Source: Pandoraea terrae
GTDB lineage: Bacteria > Pseudomonadota > Gammaproteobacteria > Burkholderiales > Burkholderiaceae
Length of the DNA: 64,000 nucleotides
Reading direction: 5' to 3'
Assembly: GCF_902459695.1 (NCBI RefSeq)
Contig: NZ_CABPRZ010000003.1
Location: forward strand, 310,001 to 374,000
Under the pieces are notes generated by a model. It did no database searches. It saw only the letters and a list, made by a program, of their open reading frames with translations, and was not told the origin of the DNA. This document shows, one piece after another, positions 57,898 to 64,000 of this stretch. A program made the position numbers and the translations under genes. The stretch's first letter is position 1; each line of letters starts with the position of its first letter.

Positions 57898-59337
57898 ATG
57901 GCAAATTCGCTGCTCAATGACAAAATTTCGGTGGTGAACGTCGGTGTGGAGGGCTTTTTGCACAGCGTCACCGATCATGGCGGCGCGGCGTTGCATCTCG
58001 ACTGGCGCCCGGCCGGTGACGGTGACCCCGCATTGAGTTGGGCGGTCGCCGGCATCGCCGCCGATGCCGATGACGCCGATGCACCGGGCGCGCGTGTCGA
58101 CGCCGCCAATGCGCGCGCCGCGCAACAAATGATTCTCGCGCAGCCGATGCTCGTCGATATCGCGTTGCATGCGCGCGACGTCTGGCCGGAAATGGGCAGG
58201 ACATTGCTTCATGCGGGCGCACCCGTCGCTTGGGAGCGCATGTGCGGGCCGATGCAAGGTGCGATGATCGGCGCGCTGCTTTACGAAGGCTGGGCGAAGT
58301 CCGCCGACACGGCGCGCGCGATGCTCGCCAGCGGAGAGATTGCCTTCGCGTCCTGCCACGATTGGCAGGCCGTCGGGCCGATGAGCGGCATCATTTCGCC
58401 GTCGATGCCGCTGTTCGTGGTGCGTAACGCAACCGACGGCAACGTCGCCTACACGAACATGAGCGAAGGCATCGGCCGGGTGTTGCGATTCGGCGCGAAT
58501 AGCGAGGAGGTGCTCGACCGTCTGCGCTGGATCGAGCGTGTGCTTGCGCCGGGGCTCAAGGTCGCCGTGAACGCCATCGACGGCGGCATCGAGCTCAAGC
58601 CGATTCAGTCGCAAGCGTTGTTGATGGGAGATGAGGTGCATAGCCGAAACAGCGCAGCGACGTTGCTGTTCTTCGCGGCGATCGCCGTGCCGCTCATCGA
58701 GAGCGATTTCGACCGCGCGGGGGTGAGGGAAATCCTGAACTTCGTCGGCAACACTTCCCAGTTTTTCCTGAACTTGTCGATGGCTTCCTGCAAGGCGACG
58801 ATGGATGCGGCGCACGGCATCGAAGGCAGCAGCATCGTGACGGCAATGGCGCGCAACGGCGTGACGACGGCGATCCGGGTGAGCGGCCTTGGCGCGCGCT
58901 GGTTCGAGGCGCCGTCGGACAAGCCGGTTGGGCTGTATTTTCCGGGCTTTTCGGGTGACGACGCGAACTCCGACCTGGGCGACAGCGCGATTACCGAGAC
59001 GACGGGCTTTGGCGGCTTTTCGCTCGCCGCATCGCCGGCCCTTGTGCAGCTTGTCGGCGGCACGGTGACGGAGGCGGTGTCGTACTCGCAGGAGATGTAC
59101 GACATCACGCACACGCGCAATCCGGCGATGTCGCTGCCATTGCTCGATTTCCTTGGCGCGCCGACGGGCATCGACATTCGGCGCGTGGTGGAGACGGGCA
59201 TCCGGCCCGTGATTACGACCGGCATCGCGCACCGCGAGGCTGGCGTGGGCCAGATCGGCGCCGGTATTGTGCGTGCGCCGATGGGCTGTTTCTCGGCAGC
59301 GGCGATGGCGTTGGCGCAGTCGTACGGCGTGGCGTGA
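57898..59337 (+). CDS. DUF1116 protein, second copy (YlbE/AllG-like)
   Basis: A 479-residue paralogue of the DUF1116 protein at 54463. It repeats all family strings (HLDWRPAGDGDPALSW, CGPMQGAMIGALLYEGWA, CHDWQAVGPMSGIISPSMP, AHGIEGSSIVTAMARNGVT). GGAG precedes the ATG at 57898, with a 93-base gap after the DUF2877 gene, the largest in this block. Either two isoforms serve two substrates, or a heteromeric complex needs both. It may also be a duplicated copy with a new specificity. Nothing suggests it is broken: the frame is full length and the motifs are intact. Confidence 0.88.
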   Translation: MANSLLNDKISVVNVGVEGFLHSVTDHGGAALHLDWRPAGDGDPALSWAVAGIAADADDADAPGARVDAANARAAQQMILAQPMLVDIALHARDVWPEMGRTLLHAGAPVAWERMCGPMQGAMIGALLYEGWAKSADTARAMLASGEIAFASCHDWQAVGPMSGIISPSMPLFVVRNATDGNVAYTNMSEGIGRVLRFGANSEEVLDRLRWIERVLAPGLKVAVNAIDGGIELKPIQSQALLMGDEVHSRNSAATLLFFAAIAVPLIESDFDRAGVREILNFVGNTSQFFLNLSMASCKATMDAAHGIEGSSIVTAMARNGVTTAIRVSGLGARWFEAPSDKPVGLYFPGFSGDDANSDLGDSAITETTGFGGFSLAASPALVQLVGGTVTEAVSYSQEMYDITHTRNPAMSLPLLDFLGAPTGIDIRRVVETGIRPVITTGIAHREAGVGQIGAGIVRAPMGCFSAAAMALAQSYGVA

Positions 59338-59523
59338 AGCGGGATGCGTCGGGCGGCGCGAGACGTTCCATGTTCCGCGCTGCGCGCTTGCTGATGCGAC
59401 CGAACCGCGACATCGTCCATCGCGTCCATTGCCAAGCACACGTCAGGCCTGCCTCCACAACCGGTTATCATGTGCGCACATCGGAATCCACCGCGCCGTT
59501 GCGCCACATTGGCTGGAGAACTC

Positions 59524-60777
59524 ATGGCCTCAATTCACGAAAGCGCCAGCATGGCGCTGTTTTGCGACTTTGAAAACGTCGCGCTCGGCGTTCGCGATGC
59601 GAAGTTCGAGAAGTTCGACATCAAGCCGGTTCTCGAACGGCTACTGCTCAAGGGAAGCATTGTCGTCAAGAAGGCCTATTGCGACTGGGACCGTTACAAA
59701 GGGTTCAAGGCGACCATGCACGAAGCCAGTTTCGAGCTGATCGAGATCCCGCACGTGCGCCAGTCGGGTAAGAATTCGGCGGATATCCGGTTGGTCGTCG
59801 ACGCGCTCGATCTTTGTTACACGAAGTCGCACGTCGATACGTTCGTCATCATCAGTGGGGACTCGGATTTTTCTCCCCTGGTTTCGAAGTTGCGCGAAAA
59901 CGCGAAGAAGGTTATCGGCGTCGGCGTGAAGAATTCGACTTCCGATCTTCTGGTCGCCAACTGCGACGAATTCATCTTCTACGACGACCTCGTACGCGAA
60001 CAGCAACGTGCAATCGCCAAGCGCGAGCAAGGTAAGGCAAGCGGGACGGCCAAGCGTGCGAGTGACGAAGACAGGCAACCGAAACAGGAACTGGAAACGC
60101 GCAAGGCGGAAGCCATTGCGCTTACCGTGGAAACCTTCGAGGCGCTCGCCTCCGAGCGCGGCGAGAGCGGAAAGATCTGGGCGTCGGTGTTGAAAAGCGC
60201 GATCAAGCGCCGCAAGCCCGACTTCAGCGAGTCTTACTACGGCTTTCGCGCCTTCGGCAACCTGCTTGATGAGGCGCAATCGCGTGGTCTGCTGGAAGTG
60301 GGGCGCGACGATAAATCCGGCGCGTTTGTCTATCGGCCCCATCAGGGCGCAGCAGCGGACCTCGTCAAGCAGCGCGAATCACCTGCAGTTGTGAAAGACG
60401 CCGGACCCGCAGCCCAATCCGCCGGCGATAGCGGCCGCCGCAAGAGCCGAAGCGCCCGGAAGCAGGTTTCCCAGCAGGCGCCGATGACCGCAGACGCCAC
60501 GTTGGAAGCACCGGCGGCGGTCGTCGAGCCGAGGTTGCCCGAGCCCGGCACGCCGAGCGAAACAGAGGCGGAGAGGGCGCCGGCGCCCCGCCGCAGACGC
60601 AAAACCGCCGCAAAGAATATGGACGCGGTCGTCGAGCAGACGAGCCGCAAGGAGATTTCCGAAGCAGAGCCATCAGCGGACCCGGCGACCGACATCAAGC
60701 CCGCAAAGGCGCCGCGCAAATCCCCCTCGCGGACCGGTCGTTCGCGCAAGGCAGTGGCTGAGGGGGGCGGACGATAA
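59524..60777 (+). CDS. NYN-domain (LabA/PIN-like) protein with LOTUS/OST-HTH domain and basic tail
   Basis: A 417-residue protein. Residues about 10-165 form a NYN RNase-like domain with acidic residues in LFCDFENVALG, SADIRLVVDALDL and ISGDSDFSPLVSKLRE. Residues about 200-285 form an OST-HTH/LOTUS RNA-binding domain (GKIWASVLKSAIKRRKPDFS, then SYYGFRAFGNLLDEAQSRGL). The last 130 residues are low-complexity, rich in Ala, Pro, Lys and Arg. The combination points to RNA binding or cleavage. GGAG precedes the ATG at 59524. Single gene, convergent with the lipoprotein operon. Confidence 0.9.
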   Translation: MASIHESASMALFCDFENVALGVRDAKFEKFDIKPVLERLLLKGSIVVKKAYCDWDRYKGFKATMHEASFELIEIPHVRQSGKNSADIRLVVDALDLCYTKSHVDTFVIISGDSDFSPLVSKLRENAKKVIGVGVKNSTSDLLVANCDEFIFYDDLVREQQRAIAKREQGKASGTAKRASDEDRQPKQELETRKAEAIALTVETFEALASERGESGKIWASVLKSAIKRRKPDFSESYYGFRAFGNLLDEAQSRGLLEVGRDDKSGAFVYRPHQGAAADLVKQRESPAVVKDAGPAAQSAGDSGRRKSRSARKQVSQQAPMTADATLEAPAAVVEPRLPEPGTPSETEAERAPAPRRRRKTAAKNMDAVVEQTSRKEISEAEPSADPATDIKPAKAPRKSPSRTGRSRKAVAEGGGR

Positions 60778-60820
60778 CGCGCTCCAGCATCAGCACTTTC
60801 CGGCCCTCATACCGGCAGGC

Positions 60821-61228
60821 CTACCGCCCATTTGTCGCCGCGCTGCGTCTGATCGTTTCCGGCGACAGGCTGGAAAACCAGATATAGCCGTCGTAGCGGC
60901 CATCCTTGATGAAAACGAACATGAAAAGCCGCCTGTCGTCTTCCTGACCGCCCTCCTCGTAGTAGTACTGCCACGCCGTGCGCGGGCTTTCGCCAAGCGG
61001 CAGCATTTCGCGGCCTTTGCCGAACGGTGGCCCCAGTACGCGCTCGACGTCCGTGGCCGTCGACTGCCCGATAACCAGCTTGTTTTCAAGAGCAGCAGGG
61101 TCCACTGGCGCTCCGGCAATCACTTTTACCGCGGCACATCCGCCGAGCCAAAATACACACGCGCCGACGATGCACGTCGCCATCTGGAAGAGCGCAATTC
61201 GCATGCGGAGGATTGAGCGGAATTTCAT
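60821..61228 (-). CDS. BamE-like small lipoprotein, paralogue 3
   Basis: A 135-residue predicted lipoprotein: basic N terminus, hydrophobic core and a lipobox ending at C31 in WLGGCAAV. The mature part has a BamE/SmpA-like pattern (IGQSTATDVERVLGPPFGKG, then FIKDGRYDGYIWFSS). It shares these with the next two genes, so all three descend from one duplicated gene. Its ATG overlaps the stop of paralogue 2 (ATGA), and it is last in the operon. Envelope assembly or structural roles are plausible; function unknown. Confidence 0.75.
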   Translation of the reverse strand: MKFRSILRMRIALFQMATCIVGACVFWLGGCAAVKVIAGAPVDPAALENKLVIGQSTATDVERVLGPPFGKGREMLPLGESPRTAWQYYYEEGGQEDDRRLFMFVFIKDGRYDGYIWFSSLSPETIRRSAATNGR

Positions 61229-61596
61229 TTCACTGGCTCCATCGAACCTTGCTTCGTGATTGCCTCCTCGCTTGCGAACCACATGTACCCGTCATAGCGA
61301 TTATCGAGGAAGAACACGAGCAGTATTTTCAGATCGACGGCCTTGCCATCGCTTTGTACGTATTCGTAGAACCATACATCTCGCGGCGCCAGGCTCGCTC
61401 TCACGCGCGCTGCCCCCTTGCCGCGCGGCTCTCCCAGCGTTTGCAATACGTCCGCCGGGCCGGCGACTCCCGGGGTAAGTGTTGACAGGCGTTCAACGCG
61501 CGGTGGCGTACCATATTGCATCGTGATACAGCCGGCCAATACCAGCAACAAGCAAGCCGCTATGCACACGCGACGAAAGCTGACGTGAGGCCGCAT
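61225..61596 (-). CDS. BamE-like small lipoprotein, paralogue 2
   Basis: A 123-residue predicted lipoprotein with lipobox LVLAGC (C23). The mature domain has GPADVLQTLGEPRGKG and FFLDNRYDGYMWFASE, the same blocks as its neighbours. It starts nine bases after paralogue 1 and overlaps paralogue 3. The GxP turn after a helix is the hallmark of the BamE/SmpA fold. Function unknown. Confidence 0.75.
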   Translation of the reverse strand: MRPHVSFRRVCIAACLLLVLAGCITMQYGTPPRVERLSTLTPGVAGPADVLQTLGEPRGKGAARVRASLAPRDVWFYEYVQSDGKAVDLKILLVFFLDNRYDGYMWFASEEAITKQGSMEPVK

Positions 61597-61605
61597 GACG
61601 TTTCT

Positions 61606-62028
61606 CTAGTGCACCCAGGCGTTAGCGTCGCCAGCGTTCGACGACCAAAGCATGCCGTCGTAGCGATCGTCTTGAAAGAACACCAGCAGGATTTGCTGGC
61701 GCATTGCCAGGTAGAGGCCTGTCGTTGCTCCGGGCACAAGGCTGGCGGCATTTTTTCGCTGCGAGGCAATGTCGATGACTTCAATGTCTTCGTAGTACCA
61801 GATCCGTCGTGGCTTGCCGATCTGCCCAAGTAAAAACTCACCGCGGCCATTGGGCTCTCCCAAAAACCGCTTTACGTCTTCCCGGGTCGAGACACCGCGC
61901 TCGAGACTGGCTTCGAGTCGCTGCATGTCATGAAACGCGCCGCTCGTGACCAACTTGGGTGTGGAACAACCGCTGAGCGCCAGCATGCCGGCAAGCATCA
62001 GCCATGCCTTGGAAGTGACGAGATTCAT
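61606..62028 (-). CDS. BamE-like small lipoprotein, paralogue 1
   Basis: A 140-residue predicted lipoprotein with lipobox LALSGC (C21). The mature domain shows STREDVKRFLGEPNGRGEF and FFQDDRYDGMLWSSN, matching paralogues 2 and 3. It has one extra insert with a hydrophobic stretch (ASLVPGATTGLYLAM). GGGAGATGC lies before the ATG at 62028; the longer frame to 62142 overlaps the upstream gene and is rejected. Part of a four-gene leftward unit with the 241-residue protein upstream. Confidence 0.75.
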   Translation of the reverse strand: MNLVTSKAWLMLAGMLALSGCSTPKLVTSGAFHDMQRLEASLERGVSTREDVKRFLGEPNGRGEFLLGQIGKPRRIWYYEDIEVIDIASQRKNAASLVPGATTGLYLAMRQQILLVFFQDDRYDGMLWSSNAGDANAWVH

Positions 62029-62080
62029 GGATGCATCTCCCGTGTTACGTGCTTCCTCTGACTTCGCCAAGCTGGCATGA

Positions 62081-62806
62081 CTAGGGTTGGGTGACCTTTG
62101 CCAGCGCCTGTGCCACGGCCGTCCCAAGTTGCCTGCAGGCATCGATTTGAGCCATGGATGGTTTGCCCACTGGCAGGTAGAGATAGATGCCGAACGATGA
62201 GTTATCTTTGGCCGCGGCCGTCACCTCGCTGTCGGTGACTTGGCGCTTCAGATCGATGACATATGCGGTCAGCTTCGATGTGTTATCCCACACGGCTGTT
62301 CCCCAGAACCAGGCCCGGCCGCCGCCGTAGCCGCCTTGCAAGACAAACAGGTTCACGCTGCCTTCACGCTCACGATGCTCGGTTGTGCCGCCGGCCACAA
62401 TGAGGTAGCCGAAGCCGGCCGCCGACAAACGCTCGCGGAATGCCGCGTCCTGCAAAAGGATTGTGAGTGATTCGAGGCTGCGTGGCGCCTCTTCGCTTGT
62501 CAGTGCCGGAAACGCGAGCCGATAAAAGTCATCTGGACGCGTAATGGCGACGTGTGGATACCGGGCTGCGACCGCGCGTTCAATGCAATCGGCGATGGCG
62601 CTTTCGGTCTGGCGTAGCGCTCGACGCGATGCCGCAAAGGCTACCCCGCCCTGGTCGACGTTCGTGCTGTCCACGCCACTTACGATAATCGCCACGCCCG
62701 AGGGCGGCGCTTGGGCGATGGCAAATGCCGTCCACGTGCCGCACGCCGTGACAAGCGCGCGCAGGACGACAATCCTCACGTCAAATGGCACAAGAAACTT
62801 GAACAC
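62081..62806 (-). CDS. Uncharacterised exported protein
   Basis: A 241-residue protein that I do not recognise. It has a signal-like hydrophobic segment (VVLRALVTACGTWTAFAIAQ, cleavage near residue 33), so it is probably periplasmic or envelope-bound. The mature part has charged helices and a beta-rich region with GGYGGGRAWFWGTAVWDNTS, then helix-rich sequence ending in QALAKVTQP. The start is GTG at 62806 without a clear Shine-Dalgarno; a GTG at 62779 is also possible. First gene of the unit with three BamE-like lipoproteins, which suggests a shared envelope function. Confidence 0.65.
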   Translation of the reverse strand: MFKFLVPFDVRIVVLRALVTACGTWTAFAIAQAPPSGVAIIVSGVDSTNVDQGGVAFAASRRALRQTESAIADCIERAVAARYPHVAITRPDDFYRLAFPALTSEEAPRSLESLTILLQDAAFRERLSAAGFGYLIVAGGTTEHREREGSVNLFVLQGGYGGGRAWFWGTAVWDNTSKLTAYVIDLKRQVTDSEVTAAAKDNSSFGIYLYLPVGKPSMAQIDACRQLGTAVAQALAKVTQP

Positions 62807-62942
62807 GATTTCGGTTGTTAAATGGGCGTCCCTCTATCTCACTGGTACCTTCGTGAGCCGCCTGTTTCTTTTCGAATGCGTTGATTCAGTGTAGGCGATC
62901 AAGATGTCATTACATACCCTCGCTGACGTGCGGCGGGCAACC

Positions 62943-63560
62943 TCAAGCGGTCGCAGAGGCCTCGTGCAAGTACGGCGAAATATGTCCCATAGCGCGCGAC
63001 ACATAGTCCGCCTTCTCCCCCACCGGGGCGACATAGTGAAGCGCGCTCTGCGCTGCCTCGATGCCCTCCAGACGGGCAATCATCCAGGCCGCAAGATACT
63101 GCGACGCCAGGCACCCGCCCGCCGTGGCGACGTTACCCCTTGCGAAGAAGGGCTGGTTCAGCACATCGACGCCGGCTTCCTGGACCCAGGGCTTCGTCGT
63201 CAGGTCGGTACATGCCGGAACACCCTGCAGGAACCCGAGTTTGGCCAGCACGAGCGTGCCAGAGCATTGCGCACCCAACAATTGCCTCGACGGATCCAAC
63301 TGCAACTTCGCCATCAACGCCTCGTCGGCGACGACCTCCCGCGTCTGCATGCCGCTGCCGACGATGACCGCATCGGCAGCGCTTGCCTCGCGAAGGGATA
63401 CCTGAGATTCGAGCACTACCCCGTTCATTGACCGGACTCGTGCCGTCGGGCTGGCGATCGAAACGCGCCAGTCCGCTTTCTTGATGCGGTTGAGGATGCC
63501 GAACGCAATGAGCGAGTCGAGTTCGTTGAAGCCGTCGAAGGTCAGGATGGTGATGTGCAT
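62943..63560 (-). CDS. DJ-1/PfpI family protein
   Basis: A 205-residue glutamine-amidotransferase-like protein of the DJ-1/PfpI superfamily. The nucleophile-elbow cysteine sits in LGAQCSGTLVLAKLG and the N terminus is the standard strand ITILTFDGFNELDSLIAFGI. Activity may be isonitrile hydratase-, protease- or deglycase-like; it is not decided by the motifs. Divergent from the MocR-type regulator at 63653, which probably controls it. Confidence 0.92.
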   Translation of the reverse strand: MHITILTFDGFNELDSLIAFGILNRIKKADWRVSIASPTARVRSMNGVVLESQVSLREASAADAVIVGSGMQTREVVADEALMAKLQLDPSRQLLGAQCSGTLVLAKLGFLQGVPACTDLTTKPWVQEAGVDVLNQPFFARGNVATAGGCLASQYLAAWMIARLEGIEAAQSALHYVAPVGEKADYVSRAMGHISPYLHEASATA

Positions 63561-63617
63561 GATGTCGTCTTCCTATGCGCAGAGGATTGCGATGAGGCAT
63601 CGTATGCCGGAGAATCA

Positions 63618-63646
63618 ATACATTCAAATTATTGTCATGGATACAT
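63618..63646. promoter_or_regulatory. Direct repeat ATACAT between DJ-1 and MocR genes
   Basis: ATACAT occurs at 63618-63623 and 63641-63646, 23 bases apart (about two helical turns), just before the MocR start. Direct repeats of this size are the usual targets of MocR/GabR-type dimers. Confidence 0.4.
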
Positions 63647-63652
63647 CTGCTC

Positions 63653-64000
63653 ATGGCCCACGCCCGCTACAAGCTGCTGGTTGACGCACTTGCTGCTGAT
63701 ATTCGCTCAGGCCGCCTGCTGCCGGGGACCCGCTTGCCGACTCACCGCCAACTTGCGGCCAAGGAGGGGCTCGCTCTGGTCACCGCCACGCGTGTCTACG
63801 CCGAGCTCGAAGCGATGGGTTTGGTCAGCGGGGAGACCGGTCGCGGCACATTCGTTAGGGAAACGTCCCTGACTCCGGGTTTGGGCATCGACCAGCATGC
63901 GGCAGCGGCGGGCATGGTGGACCTCAACTTCAACTATCCTTCGCTGCCCGGTCAGGCAGAGTTATTGCGTGTCGCCTTGCGCCAACTCGCGTCCTCCGGT
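63653..64000 (+). CDS. MocR/GabR-type GntR regulator, 3' truncated by the window
   Basis: The first 116 residues of a MocR-type protein. The winged-helix GntR domain is complete: YKLLVDALAADIRSGRLLPG, TRLPTHRQLAAKEGLALVTA, TRVYAELEAMGLVSGETGRG and TFV. Then comes the start of the linker and aminotransferase-like domain (VDLNFNYPSLPGQAEL, a typical transition). The frame is open at base 64000. PLP-dependent regulators of this kind often control amino-acid, amine or vitamin B6 genes. It is divergent from the DJ-1/PfpI gene. An ATG at 63637 is out of frame. Confidence 0.92.
   Translation, partial: MAHARYKLLVDALAADIRSGRLLPGTRLPTHRQLAAKEGLALVTATRVYAELEAMGLVSGETGRGTFVRETSLTPGLGIDQHAAAAGMVDLNFNYPSLPGQAELLRVALRQLASSG

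Noticed and set aside
57685-59439. A 584-codon open frame on the minus strand over DUF1116 copy 2
   Set aside because: Antisense to a conserved gene with a good ribosome-binding site; arginine/histidine-rich product without domain.
1-64000. tRNA, rRNA, CRISPR arrays, riboswitches, phage or IS elements
   Set aside because: I looked through the intergenic regions and saw no cloverleaf, repeat-spacer array, known riboswitch core or transposase/integrase gene. Small or divergent RNAs could be missed by eye.

Overview
The window is GC-rich, densely coded bacterial DNA with the gene content of a beta-proteobacterium, most likely a Burkholderiaceae member (Burkholderia, Pandoraea, Cupriavidus or Ralstonia type). 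The evidence is the mdc/mad malonate decarboxylase cluster with its own LysR regulator, many LysR regulators beside catabolic genes, a persulfide dioxygenase-rhodanese fusion, a second EF-G and a NodT-type outer-membrane factor. The genus is an inference from gene content. I found no rRNA, tRNA, CRISPR array or insertion sequence.

Layout. 1-716: 3' end of a dicarboxylate/amino-acid symporter. 776-2273: ArsR regulator and an SRPBCC-GST fusion, apparently from a leaderless promoter holding the operator. 2395-11478: an amino-acid catabolic locus with a polar amino-acid ABC importer, a LysR regulator, an RraA-type aldolase, a class I aminotransferase, a DAACS symporter and a class V PLP enzyme. 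Three of its intergenic regions share a GAAAAAGCGAT-type element, which suggests one regulon. 11880-17521: YceH, LysR/cupin pair, CDGSH protein, BON protein, EF-G paralogue. 17578-26221: a complete malonate decarboxylase system (mdcA,B,C,D,E - madL,M - mdcG,H, with divergent mdcR). 26412-34082: Tat-exported amidase, patatin, small conserved proteins, class V aminotransferase, 1-Cys peroxiredoxin and persulfide dioxygenase-rhodanese.

34176-40416 is a four-gene exopolysaccharide-type operon: a HlyD adaptor, a secreted glycosidase-like protein, a BcsA-like synthase with PilZ domain, and a NodT outer-membrane factor. 41050-44459 holds two overlapping alpha/beta-barrel-like genes, an AraC regulator and a divergent MDR oxidoreductase.

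44673-59337 is the most notable part: a BMP-type (nucleoside/ureide-like) ABC importer, an isochorismatase-family amidohydrolase, a CBS protein, a LysR regulator, a Tsx-like outer-membrane channel, and then fdrA - DUF1116 - carbamate kinase - DUF2877 - second DUF1116. The last block matches the Escherichia coli oxamate carbamoyltransferase set (fdrA/ylbE/ylbF plus carbamate kinase), but here no allantoin genes are present, the DUF1116 subunit is duplicated, and uptake genes are attached. I read it as an ATP-yielding pathway for an imported N-carbamoyl amide.

59524-64000: a NYN-LOTUS protein, four exported proteins of which three are tandem BamE-like lipoprotein paralogues, a DJ-1/PfpI protein, and the start of a divergent MocR-type regulator cut by the window end.
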